Assembly: GCF_022398315.1 (NCBI RefSeq)
Contig: NZ_JAKEVF010000001.1
Span: forward strand, 1,039,397-1,103,396
From: Shewanella sp. Isolate11
GTDB taxonomy: Bacteria; Pseudomonadota; Gammaproteobacteria; Enterobacterales; Shewanellaceae
DNA length: 64,000 bases
Reading direction: 5' to 3'
Part shown: positions 28,230 through 36,246 of the stretch, in pieces
How the letters are laid out: each line of letters starts with the position of its first letter
How positions within the stretch are numbered: position 1 is the stretch's first letter
The notes under the pieces: model-generated
Told to the model about the DNA's origin: nothing
Seen by the model: the letters and a program-made list of their open reading frames with translations, nothing else
The model's database searches: none
Program-made: the position numbers and the translations under genes

Positions 28230-29615
28230 CTATATCGTCCAGAACAGATGCGAAATAACATACAGTACCAGCATACTGATGAAGTTGATGATGGCACCAG
28301 CACGTAACATCTCAGACTGTTTAATATAACCTGAGCCATAAACAATGGCGTTAGGCGGCGTTGCAACTGGTAACATAAAGGCGCAAGAGGCAGCGATACC
28401 GATCAATACCGATAGCATTACTGGAGACAAACCTAAGGCTTCAGCAATGGCTGCAAACACGGGCACTAATAGCGCAGCGCTAGCGGTATTACTGGCAAAC
28501 TCAGTTAGCATCACCACAAAGAAAATCACTGCAAAAATAAATAAAGCCATATGAGTGTTACCAAAGATATCGGTAACCCAGTGGGCCAAAAATACGCTGG
28601 TGCCAGTGGCTTTCAAAATGGCACTTAAGGTCAGGCCTCCGCCGAATAAGATCAACACGCCCCAGTCGGTAGTCTTTTCAATTTTTTTCCATTCAACCAG
28701 TCCTAGCCCTGCCAATAATACGACAGCACTAAGAGCTACAATGGTATCGAATTGCGCTATCCCGCCGAGTGCAGCAGAAAGCGGTTTACTGAAGATCCAG
28801 CAGCACACAGTTGCAATGAAAATGAGTAGGGTGAGTTTACCTTCCAGCGTGAGTTGTTGCTCACTCTTAGGGATATCACAAACCACATTCAAATTCGGTT
28901 TGAAGTAAAGGTAGAGCGCGATCAACATGCTAGGCAGCATTAAGGCGACGGTGAGCAAACCAAATTCAAGCCAATCGGCAAAGGTTAAACCAACCTGAGC
29001 GGCAGCAATTGCATTTGGAGGGCTTCCTACCAAGGTACCAATGCCACCTATGTTGGCTGAATATGCGATGCCAAGCAGGATAAACAAGTAGGTATTGCGA
29101 TGCTCTTTGATATCCAGTTGCTGCAAGATCCCTAAGGCTAACGGTAACATCATTGCGGCTGTGGCAGTGTTACTTATCCACATTGATAACAGTGCCGTAA
29201 TACCGAATAGCATCATACAAGCGATGCTCAATTTACCTTTCGATACGGTGATCACCTTGTGGGCGATACGCTTATCTATGCCTTGATGATTAAGGGCCGC
29301 AGCGAGAACGAACCCTCCGAAAAAAAGATAGATGATCGGGTTGGCAAAATTGCTCATGGCAGTTTTGGTTTCAAAGACGCCTAGTACAACTCCCAATATA
29401 GGAATTAATATGGCGGTAATACTGATATGGATTGCTTCGCTGAGCCAGAGAATTGCTGCAAAAATAAGGATAGATAGCCCTGTATTGATATTCTGTTCGA
29501 AGGGTAAAAACAGATAGAGCAAGGCAAACAGCACAATATTGCCAAACAAGATGAGCAAGTTTTTGGAGCTGGTGGCTTTATTCTCTAATGTGATTTGTGT
29601 CGCTGGGGTCTGCAT
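28230..29615 (-). CDS. SLC13/DASS family sodium-coupled anion symporter
   Basis: A 461-residue polytopic transporter of the divalent anion:sodium symporter family (dicarboxylates, citrate or sulfate). The ATG at 29615 (MQTPATQITLENK) is chosen: AGGG lies just upstream, while the longer frame begins with GTG at 29648. The two hairpin Ser-Asn-Thr type motifs are visible: MWISNTATAAMMLP in the first half and EFASNTASAALLVP in the second, each with following proline-rich helix ends. ATPPNAIVYGSGYI near the C terminus is also typical. The substrate cannot be told from sequence alone. It is a single gene with no linked sensor. Confidence 0.88.
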   Translation of the reverse strand: MQTPATQITLENKATSSKNLLILFGNIVLFALLYLFLPFEQNINTGLSILIFAAILWLSEAIHISITAILIPILGVVLGVFETKTAMSNFANPIIYLFFGGFVLAAALNHQGIDKRIAHKVITVSKGKLSIACMMLFGITALLSMWISNTATAAMMLPLALGILQQLDIKEHRNTYLFILLGIAYSANIGGIGTLVGSPPNAIAAAQVGLTFADWLEFGLLTVALMLPSMLIALYLYFKPNLNVVCDIPKSEQQLTLEGKLTLLIFIATVCCWIFSKPLSAALGGIAQFDTIVALSAVVLLAGLGLVEWKKIEKTTDWGVLILFGGGLTLSAILKATGTSVFLAHWVTDIFGNTHMALFIFAVIFFVVMLTEFASNTASAALLVPVFAAIAEALGLSPVMLSVLIGIAASCAFMLPVATPPNAIVYGSGYIKQSEMLRAGAIINFISMLVLYVISHLFWTI

Positions 29616-30004
29616 CGAAAAATCCCTATTTTCTATTGTGCAGGCCACATTATCTCAGGGCTAAACAAGCACCAAGTTTTTTATCTTGTTATCGGCTTAC
29701 ATTGTTAGCAACAAAATTATGTGCGCAGGATCGGATTTTTTAGTGCCTTGGTGATAACGGCATGACAATTTAGTAGAAAAAATTCATCTTTTTTTCAATT
29801 AATAGCCGCTAATTCATCTTTTGATAAACTTATGAAATAAATTGAGATTTCATTGCTTGTGAATTTGATCACTATTTTACTTTGGTTGAAAGGGGGTTAT
29901 CACACATTGGCGTAATTTTTGATGTTGTCCTATGTTTGTATGCGTGGCCAAGGAGAGGGAATGTTAGGCCGCGAATATCATTAAGGATTAATAAGGAGAT
30001 ACCC
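29616..30004. other. intergenic region between SLC13 gene and comEA-like gene
   Basis: These 389 bases separate divergent genes. A strong CRP-like site lies at 29858-29873. A purine-rich Shine-Dalgarno (AAGGAGAT, 29993-30000) precedes the comEA-like ATG. No coding frame in the rest looks real, and I see no repeat element. Confidence 0.5.
29858..29873. promoter_or_regulatory. CRP-like binding site
   Basis: TGTGA-ATTTGA-TCACT matches the CRP consensus TGTGA-N6-TCACA at 9 of 10 positions. It is 132 bases before the comEA-like start and 243 bases before the divergent SLC13 start, so it could serve either gene. Confidence 0.65.
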
Positions 30005-30295
30005 ATGAAAATGCTGCTAACCGCTGTGTTGGCTGGTGCTATGGTGATGACGCCTGCGCTGGCTGCTGAAAAAGTCACAGTCGACAATCAACAAGTTGTT
30101 CCTCTGACCGTTAATATCAATAGTGCCGATGTTGGCCAACTTACCCAGTTAAAAGGTATAGGTGAGTCCAAAGCAATCGCTATTATTGAATATCGTAATA
30201 CTAATGGTAAATTCGCTTCGATTGACGAGTTATCCAATGTTAAAGGCATTGGAACTAAACTCTTGGAGCAGAATCGCGCCAATCTTTCTCTGTAA
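30005..30295 (+). CDS. ComEA-like helix-hairpin-helix DNA-binding protein, secreted
   Basis: A 96-residue protein with a cleavable signal peptide (MKMLLTAVLAGAMVMTPALA, cut before AEKV). One ComEA-type double helix-hairpin-helix domain follows (about 35-95: VNINSADVGQLTQLKGIGESK and FASIDELSNVKGIGTKLLEQ). In naturally competent bacteria, periplasmic ComEA binds incoming DNA and drives uptake. The ATG at 30005 has an excellent Shine-Dalgarno; a longer frame from 29882 would lose the signal peptide. Homologues such as E. coli YbaV exist without proven competence, so the uptake role is inference. Confidence 0.9.
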   Translation: MKMLLTAVLAGAMVMTPALAAEKVTVDNQQVVPLTVNINSADVGQLTQLKGIGESKAIAIIEYRNTNGKFASIDELSNVKGIGTKLLEQNRANLSL

Positions 30296-30428
30296 GATTA
30301 TTTGCTAGTTACAGGTTTCGATGTTGACTAGCGACTAAACTTTAATGGATATAATGCCCGTCTTGACGGGCATTTGTATACTGAGTGTGCAGTTAATGAC
30401 AAACAGGAGCGATCATTGGGATAATCAC

Positions 30429-30457
30429 TTGATTGCATCGCGGCCATAGTAGATAAT
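30429..30457 (+). promoter_or_regulatory. sigma70 promoter of the 4.5S RNA gene
   Basis: TTGATT (30429-30434), a 17-base spacer and GATAAT (30452-30457) imply a start near 30464. The leader of the precursor contains the inverted repeat TCTTAAG / CTTAAGA just before the mature RNA. Confidence 0.55.
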
Positions 30458-30505
30458 GCTCGCCGTCTTAAGGAAGGCTTTCTTAAGAATCTATGGTGAC
30501 CCTAG

Positions 30506-30602
30506 GGTCCCTCCGCAATGATAACTTGTGAACTCGGCCAGGCCCGGAAGGGAGCAACCGCAGCAGGCGACTCATGTGCCGGAGTGTGGCTCTAGGGGAA
30601 CC
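30506..30602 (+). ncRNA. ffs: 4.5S signal recognition particle RNA (bacterial small SRP)
   Basis: The RNA partner of Ffh in co-translational targeting. The region 30536-30575 carries the conserved apical hairpin: GGCCAGGCCCGGAAGGGAGCA with the GGAA tetraloop, and GCAGCAGGCGA on the return strand. The lower stem closes with GGTCCCT near 30506 and AGGGGAACC near 30602. Ends are approximate to a few bases. It stands between the ComEA-like gene and the end of the dinG operon. Confidence 0.93.
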
Positions 30603-30682
30603 TCCAAAACCTCTCTGCCTTTATATTATCGTATTTTCTTGCGCAGTTATTAATTACCAGAAACACCTATTCGTAGACACAA

Positions 30683-30961
30683 CTATTCGTTTTCTGCTTT
30701 CTCTTTAGCTTGTTGACGTTTTAAAAAGGCTCGTGACTTTTCCAGTGCTGTTTGAATTTGTTGTTTCATTTGCTTGAGTTCATGTTGGTCTTCGAAGAAG
30801 TATGTATCGACCAGATGGCGTATATAACGAACGGGTAGTTGATTGAGCGTGACGCAGCATAGATCGGCTAAATAGTCGGCTGGCAACTCGTCGAGTAAAC
30901 CTTCATCGGAAAGTTGCTCCATCAAAAGTATTTCATAGTAGTTGCGAATTTCCAGTTGCAT
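30683..30961 (-). CDS. ComFB-like small protein
   Basis: A 92-residue protein resembling the late competence ComFB family (pattern YYEILLMEQL... DYLADLCCVTLNQLPVRYIRH). The ATG at 30961 (MQLEIRNYYEIL) is preferred because AGGGAGA lies upstream; the longer frame to 30994 adds an unrelated stretch. The C terminus is charged and helical (KQMKQQIQTALEKSRAFLKRQQ). ComFB-like domains are known from Bacillus competence and, in cyanobacteria, as nucleotide-second-messenger sensors, but no function can be assigned here. It is the last gene of the dinG-to-ComFB run, 44 bases after the HDAC-like gene. Confidence 0.8.
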   Translation of the reverse strand: MQLEIRNYYEILLMEQLSDEGLLDELPADYLADLCCVTLNQLPVRYIRHLVDTYFFEDQHELKQMKQQIQTALEKSRAFLKRQQAKEKAENE

Positions 30962-31005
30962 TGGCGTCTCCCTATTAGCTTGTTTATTAGACAAGTATCA
31001 GTTTG

Positions 31006-31908
31006 CTACCATATTGTACTGGCGGCAATAAAAACTTGTGCATGACGTTCTGATAACGCCTGTGGCTGTTTGCTATAGCCGCCACCAATAACGCAAGCAA
31101 TCGGGATTTCTAGCTTTTTTGCCGTGCTCAGTACCAAATGATCCCGTTGATAAATTCCTTGAGTGCTAATATCGAAGTGGCCTAAATCATCATCATGATG
31201 AACATCGACTCCGGCATCATAAATGATCAGTTCCGGTTGATAGAAGCGAATGGCAAGGTCTAACGTTTGTTTTATGGCGTCGAGATAGACAGAATCTTGG
31301 GTTCCTTTAGGTAACTCAATATCGATATCTGATTGCTGTTTTCTGGCTGGGAAGTTTTGCTGACAATGAATCGAGCAGCTAATCACATCGGGATATTGCT
31401 GACTCATGGTCGCCGTTCCATCCCCCTGATGCACATCACAATCAAAGATCAGCACTCTGGATAAGTCATGAGACTGCTTTGCATGTACTGCGGAGGCGAT
31501 TAAATCGTTAAAGACGCAATAACCACTGCCAAAATCATAATGAGCATGATGATAGCCGCCACTCAGTTGCAGGGCGATACCATGCTGAATGGCTAAATCA
31601 CAAGCTTGCATAGTGCCTGAGACAGAATGTAGTGAACGCTCTATCACTGCAGGAGTAAGGGGTAATCCCATGCGCCTAACGGCTTGACTCGACAAGCTTA
31701 GACTTAATAACTGCGTAACGTAATCGGGACTGTGGATTTGATTTAGCCAATGGCGATCAACGGCACTTGGCTGGTGGAACTGTTCAGCGTTAGCGATTTG
31801 GTTATCAATTAAATATTGATAAAGCTGCTGATATTTGAATTGCGGAAATCTGTGGTGTAAAGGTAACGCCAGCTGCGAGTAGCTGGCGTGATAAATAAGC
31901 GGTAGCAT
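31006..31908 (-). CDS. histone-deacetylase-superfamily hydrolase
   Basis: A 300-residue zinc-dependent arginase/deacetylase-fold enzyme. The start is taken at ATG 31908 (MLPLIYHASYS); a TTG at 31914 is the longer option. HDAC catalytic motifs are all visible: SGGYHHAHYDFGSGYCVFND (active-site HH and substrate channel), IFDCDVHQGDGTA (metal-binding D-x-H), DAGVDVHHDDDLG (second metal Asp) and GGGYSKQ. Bacterial members deacetylate polyamines, acetoin-like compounds or proteins; the substrate here is unknown. It lies 9 bases downstream of the DUF2057 gene, within a tight minus-strand operon. Confidence 0.93.
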   Translation of the reverse strand: MLPLIYHASYSQLALPLHHRFPQFKYQQLYQYLIDNQIANAEQFHQPSAVDRHWLNQIHSPDYVTQLLSLSLSSQAVRRMGLPLTPAVIERSLHSVSGTMQACDLAIQHGIALQLSGGYHHAHYDFGSGYCVFNDLIASAVHAKQSHDLSRVLIFDCDVHQGDGTATMSQQYPDVISCSIHCQQNFPARKQQSDIDIELPKGTQDSVYLDAIKQTLDLAIRFYQPELIIYDAGVDVHHDDDLGHFDISTQGIYQRDHLVLSTAKKLEIPIACVIGGGYSKQPQALSERHAQVFIAASTIW

Positions 31909-31917
31909 AACCAAATA

Positions 31918-32586
31918 TTATAATTGCTTTATGGCCCAGCTCATAAACTCTTTACGAGTTTTATCATCGGCATGTAACCACCAATACTGCAGCATCTGCT
32001 GAGCATGATCCACGTCACTAGTGGGGATTTTTGCTGGCAAGGTTCTAGCTTCGATTGTTGAGGTATTAGCTGCGTTACTACTGGAGGCAACGGCTGTGCT
32101 GGTTGCTGCTGCGGCGGCTACTTCGATATCTTGGCTATTACCATTAAATAGCTTGGCAACGAAGCTGTCTTCAGTGAGATCGGTTTGGGTGACTTTATAA
32201 TTGACCTCGCCACCATCTTTGCGCTTAATAATCACTTGAGGTGACTTGGCAAAACTTTTTGGACGCTTAACAACGTCACCTTCAGCAGGCATAAGTGAAT
32301 AGCTATGATCTCCATCCACCGCAATGGTTACAATAAAGGGGGATGATTTTATAAAGCTTTGGCTATCGCTGAAATCATCTTCAACCATCTCATGATAACG
32401 GATAGCTATCTTATGGCTGCCATTGTCTAACTCAAGATCCGATTTGTGGTTAAACAGGCTGCTTTCGACTTTTTTACCATCGAGCGCTAAATATTCAAAT
32501 GACATAGGAATCGTCAAATTGGCAGCCATTGCCGATGATCCACCGAATAGAGCGAGAATGGCGGTGAAGGGTAATACTGATTTCAT
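31918..32586 (-). CDS. DUF2057 (YccT/CsgI-type) periplasmic protein
   Basis: A 222-residue secreted protein with a signal peptide (cut after SSAMA, before ANLTIP). The body has the DUF2057/UPF0319 pattern: [30 protein letters not shown] and [18 protein letters not shown]. coli YccT/CsgI of this family has been linked to curli control, but there is no direct evidence for that here. An Ala/Ser/Thr-rich linker (about 155-175) joins a C-terminal helical segment. It lies 9 bases downstream of priC. Confidence 0.85.
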   Translation of the reverse strand: MKSVLPFTAILALFGGSSAMAANLTIPMSFEYLALDGKKVESSLFNHKSDLELDNGSHKIAIRYHEMVEDDFSDSQSFIKSSPFIVTIAVDGDHSYSLMPAEGDVVKRPKSFAKSPQVIIKRKDGGEVNYKVTQTDLTEDSFVAKLFNGNSQDIEVAAAAATSTAVASSSNAANTSTIEARTLPAKIPTSDVDHAQQMLQYWWLHADDKTRKEFMSWAIKQL

Positions 32587-32595
32587 TGTTGCTCC

Positions 32596-33258
32596 TTAAC
32601 GATTTTGACCCTTATATGGGCGTTCAAACGCCTGAATACGGTCTTCAATATAACTAATTGCCTGTCGACACTTTCCTAAGCGACGATGCACTAAAAGTAT
32701 CTCATTTTGCAGTGCAATTTTTTCTGAACTATGACAGTTTTCTAATTTTAACTGCAAATATTCAATTTTTTGCTCAAATGTTTTAACCCAATTGAGATGC
32801 TTATTCAGTTCATCATAGAGCTGATGGCTGTTGTGCATCACTCCGGAAGCAATCCAACTAAAACCACTCTCTTCGTGGGATTTTTGTCTACGTTTTTTAG
32901 CATGGGCGAAACGAGCGTCACGTTGCTGTTCTGCTGACTTCACATCTAAACTGGTGGTGTTCAGCGCCCGACGAAGAGCGGTAAACCTATCGTGAATGCC
33001 TTCACAGCTTAACGCTATCGTGTCATTCGAGATATTACCTTTTAGTAGTTGCTCCAGTTGAGTGATTTTTTTACTGATCTGTTCAATACAAGGTGCTAGC
33101 TGCGCACCGGTTTGTTGAAACAAACCATGATTAAAACGTTCAGTATCATGCAAGAGTTTGCGCTGGCCTTTAGCAAGCTGGCTATCATGTTGTAATACTT
33201 CCTGTTCTAGCTGTTTGAGTTGGACTCTTAAACGATAAATTAGTTCAGCCGTGTTCAT
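32596..33258 (-). CDS. priC: primosomal replication protein N'' (PriC family)
   Basis: PriC restarts stalled replication forks by loading DnaB with DnaC or a similar loader. The 220-residue protein is all-helical. Its C-terminal LVHRRLGKCRQAISYIEDRIQAFER resembles E. coli PriC (RLARCRHALEKIENRL), and its N terminus MNTAELIYRLRVQLKQLEQE aligns with the E. coli start. The ATG at 33258 shares an ATGA overlap with the stop of the upstream permease gene, supporting this start over the ATGs at 33264 and 33273. Confidence is reduced because PriC diverges fast. Confidence 0.8.
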   Translation of the reverse strand: MNTAELIYRLRVQLKQLEQEVLQHDSQLAKGQRKLLHDTERFNHGLFQQTGAQLAPCIEQISKKITQLEQLLKGNISNDTIALSCEGIHDRFTALRRALNTTSLDVKSAEQQRDARFAHAKKRRQKSHEESGFSWIASGVMHNSHQLYDELNKHLNWVKTFEQKIEYLQLKLENCHSSEKIALQNEILLVHRRLGKCRQAISYIEDRIQAFERPYKGQNR

Positions 33259-34028
33259 GCCCATGCACTCCAAGCTAAGTTAACCGCGATTAAGATAACA
33301 ATGGTGATGAATAGCGGACGAATAAAGGGGACACCAAACTTAATTGCAGTGCGAGCACCAACAAATGAGCCCAACATCATGCATATCCCCATGGCTAAAC
33401 CTATCATGATATTGACTTGACCTAGCGCCAAAAAGACTAATAAAGAGGTGAGGTTGCTGATAAAAGTCATTGCTCTGGCTAAGCCGCAGCTTTCGAGTAC
33501 CGGCAGTTTATATTGTGACACGCTACTGATGGTCCAAAAAGCACCAACGGCGGGACCGGCAAAACCATCATAAAATCCTAGTGGTAGCCCTTGGCGCCAC
33601 TGCTTAAATTTTGAAGGAGACTTTGACGGAGCGCTGTAGGTTGCTTTGCCCATAGAACCAGGTTTTAGCAAGGTATAGATTGCAATTACTATTATGATGA
33701 TAGGCAGTAGTTTCTCTAGCCATTGGCTGTCGATCAGATAAACCACAAAGGTGCCGATAACCGCACCTATGAAGGTAGCGATGGCGGCGTGATACCAAAA
33801 TTGTGGGGTAAAATAGTGTTTACGGTAATAGGTAAAAGCGGCCATCGATGAGCCGAAGCTGGCTGCGAGTTTATTGGTACCTAATGCTAAATGTGGAGGA
33901 ATACCTATGGTCAACAAGGCCGGAATAGATAATAGTCCGCCGCCGCCAACGACAGCATCGATAAACCCAGCGAGAAAACCGGTTGCGACTAAAATTGCCC
34001 AACTGCTTGGTTCTAAAAGTAACTCCAA
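33255..34028 (-). CDS. TSUP (TauE/SafE) family membrane permease
   Basis: A 257-residue, roughly eight-helix transporter of the UPF0721/TSUP family, members of which export sulfite, sulfoacetate or other small organic sulfur anions. The typical start (FLAGFIDAVVGGGGLLSIPALL, about residues 17-40) and second repeat (GLPLGFYDGFAGPAVGAFW, about 148-168) are both present. It overlaps priC by 4 bases and lies 8 bases after dinG. A paralogue is at 57.4 kb. The cargo is unknown. Confidence 0.88.
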   Translation of the reverse strand: MELLLEPSSWAILVATGFLAGFIDAVVGGGGLLSIPALLTIGIPPHLALGTNKLAASFGSSMAAFTYYRKHYFTPQFWYHAAIATFIGAVIGTFVVYLIDSQWLEKLLPIIIIVIAIYTLLKPGSMGKATYSAPSKSPSKFKQWRQGLPLGFYDGFAGPAVGAFWTISSVSQYKLPVLESCGLARAMTFISNLTSLLVFLALGQVNIMIGLAMGICMMLGSFVGARTAIKFGVPFIRPLFITIVILIAVNLAWSAWA

Positions 34029-34036
34029 AGGTGTTC

Positions 34037-36109
34037 CTATTCTATCACTTGGCGAAATGGCGGTAAGGCATCGAGGAGTGATTTGCCGTAACGCTTGGTC
34101 ACCAAGCGTCGGTCTAATATGCTAATTCGACCATAATCCTCTTCCTTACGCAGTAATCTACCACAACTTTGGATCAATTTACGCGACGCATCTGGAATAG
34201 TTAATTGCAAAAAGGGATTACCCCCTTTGGCCTTGATATATTCTGCATGGGCTTGTTCAACCGGCGAGGTGGGCACTGCGAAAGGTAGTTTAGTTATAAT
34301 CAGATTGGTTAAGTACTCACCGGGAAGGTCTAAACCTTCTGAAAAACTGCCGGTGCCAAAGATGATGCTGATCTGGCCATCATCGCAGCGCTGTTTGTGT
34401 TGCTTTAATAGCTGTTGACGTGAATCTTCACCTTGAATGAGCAAATGGGTTTTAATTTTAGGACGGATTAAATCGGCCACTTTTTCCATCTGCCAGTAAG
34501 AGGCAAATAATACTAAGGTAGCCGTTTCACCTTCTATTAATGTGAGAATTTGCTCTGCTAGTTCATCGGTATAGCGTTCATCCGTGGGCTCTGAGCGCAT
34601 CTTTGGAATAAACAGCGTGGCATTTTGTTCAAAATCAAATGGGCTATCCATAGCTAAGTAACGACTGCCATCATTAACCGATAAGCCCACTTGGTGGGTA
34701 AAATGATTGAAGTTATTTAATGCTCGCAAGGTAGCACTACATAAGACTACACCGGCGGCTTTCTCCCATAATAAGGACTCCAGCATAAAACCGACTTCGA
34801 TGGGGGAGACATTAAATAGATAATCATTTTGTTTACCGGGTAGTTGTTCTACCCACCTTGCCATTGGAGCGCCTTTGCTATTGTCTGGCTTAGCGGTCAT
34901 CTTCCATAATTTATGCAAGTTCTCTAGGCGTTGCAGCATAAAACCAGTTTCGCTCAACAGTTGCTCTGCCTGATGTTTGGGCAGTTCTCCATCTTTGATA
35001 CTCTCATTTAGTAAAATTAGCATCTTATTAAATTGCTTGAGCGCACCATTACTGGCCGTAGACAAGTTTTCGGCTTGGATCACTAAGGCTTGTGGAAGTT
35101 TGCCATGTTCAAAACGAATGCGATTTTCTGGGTTATCAAAAGCTGCAGCCTGTCCATCACAGTATTGTGCTACCCCATTTAACAGGCCTGTTAAATCGGT
35201 AATATGATCCATCATTGCCTGGGCTGGTGCGATAATGTGATTGCTTTTAAGCTGGTTTTGTAATTTGGCACTGGTTTTCGCAATTTTTTCCAGCCAATCG
35301 ATCGCACCGCGAAGAGTCGCCTGAGCACTGGAAAAGTCTCTGGCGACGATGGGAAGATGGTGCGCCTCATCGATAACATAAAAAAGTTCATCAGGTTCGG
35401 GAAGAATAACCCCGCCGCCTAGCTCTAAATCGGCGAACAACAAACTGTGGTTAGCAATTAACACATCCCAATCATTGATATCTTCACGGGCCTTATGAAA
35501 AGGGCAATGCCTATGGCTTGCCAGTTGACGATGGCAGCTGTGTTTATCGCAGCAGATCTGAGCCCACAGGTGATCTGGTAATGGACTCGTTAAGGTGTCG
35601 CGCTCACCATTCCAGCGTCCTTGATGAAAATCTTTTAGTAAGGTTTGTAGTAGCTCAATTTGGCTGTGATCGGGTTTAGTTTGCCACATGGCCATTTGAG
35701 TTCCATCATCGCTGCCAATCAACATCTCTAATTTGGCTAAGCAGACGTATCGTTGCCGACCTTTCACTAAGCCGAAGGTAAAATCTAAACCCGAATGTTG
35801 TAAGAAGAAGGGCAGGTCTTTATTTAACAATTGCTCCTGCAATGCCACGGTAGCCGTTGCAATACAAACTTTTTTCTTACTGGCTAAGGCTAATGGGATT
35901 GTGCCAAGAATATAAGCTAATGATTTACCAATGCCGGTTCCGGCCTCTACGACGATGATGCGTCTATGCTTGTCATATTCGCCAGCCAAAGTTTTCGAGA
36001 TTTCGGCCACAATGTAATTTTGTTCTCGGCGTGAGCGAAAATTAGGCAGTGATGTCGCAATATCTTTATAGATGGTGCGGATCTGAGTTTTGACATTAGC
36101 TGATAACAT
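34037..36109 (-). CDS. dinG: ATP-dependent DNA helicase DinG
   Basis: DinG is a 5'-3' superfamily 2 iron-sulfur helicase that resolves R-loops, D-loops and G-quadruplexes and is SOS-induced in E. coli. The 690-residue form starts at ATG 36109 (MLSANVKTQIRTIYKDI), aligned with E. coli MALTAALKAQIAAWYKAL; an ATG at 36142 would place the start inside the SOS box. It has Walker A EAGTGIGKSLAY, iron-sulfur ligand Cys residues (RQRYVC, then KHSC and SHRHC), and the DEAH box YVIDEAHHLP. The C-terminal motif VI reads QSCGRLLRKEED. It is the first gene of a six-gene minus-strand run. Confidence 0.93.
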   Translation of the reverse strand: MLSANVKTQIRTIYKDIATSLPNFRSRREQNYIVAEISKTLAGEYDKHRRIIVVEAGTGIGKSLAYILGTIPLALASKKKVCIATATVALQEQLLNKDLPFFLQHSGLDFTFGLVKGRQRYVCLAKLEMLIGSDDGTQMAMWQTKPDHSQIELLQTLLKDFHQGRWNGERDTLTSPLPDHLWAQICCDKHSCHRQLASHRHCPFHKAREDINDWDVLIANHSLLFADLELGGGVILPEPDELFYVIDEAHHLPIVARDFSSAQATLRGAIDWLEKIAKTSAKLQNQLKSNHIIAPAQAMMDHITDLTGLLNGVAQYCDGQAAAFDNPENRIRFEHGKLPQALVIQAENLSTASNGALKQFNKMLILLNESIKDGELPKHQAEQLLSETGFMLQRLENLHKLWKMTAKPDNSKGAPMARWVEQLPGKQNDYLFNVSPIEVGFMLESLLWEKAAGVVLCSATLRALNNFNHFTHQVGLSVNDGSRYLAMDSPFDFEQNATLFIPKMRSEPTDERYTDELAEQILTLIEGETATLVLFASYWQMEKVADLIRPKIKTHLLIQGEDSRQQLLKQHKQRCDDGQISIIFGTGSFSEGLDLPGEYLTNLIITKLPFAVPTSPVEQAHAEYIKAKGGNPFLQLTIPDASRKLIQSCGRLLRKEEDYGRISILDRRLVTKRYGKSLLDALPPFRQVIE

Positions 36110-36134
36110 GTAAGCTGGCGGCAGATAAATAATG

Positions 36135-36150
36135 CTGTACATAATAACAG
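36135..36150. promoter_or_regulatory. LexA (SOS) box between dinG and polB
   Basis: CTGT-ACATAATA-ACAG fits the LexA consensus CTGT-N8-ACAG exactly and has the A/T-rich centre. It is 26 bases before the dinG start (minus strand) and 97 bases before the polB start (plus strand). Confidence 0.88.
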
Positions 36151-36246
36151 TGATTACATAGCCTAAGAAGAGCTGGGGAGACTATTTCAATAGTTTTTCG
36201 CTAAATACCATGTAACTTTATGAATTAATTGCGTAAGTGAGTATTC

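Noticed and set aside
36110..36142. Start of DinG at ATG 36142
   Set aside because: That codon lies inside the LexA box, and the resulting N terminus has no match in the family.
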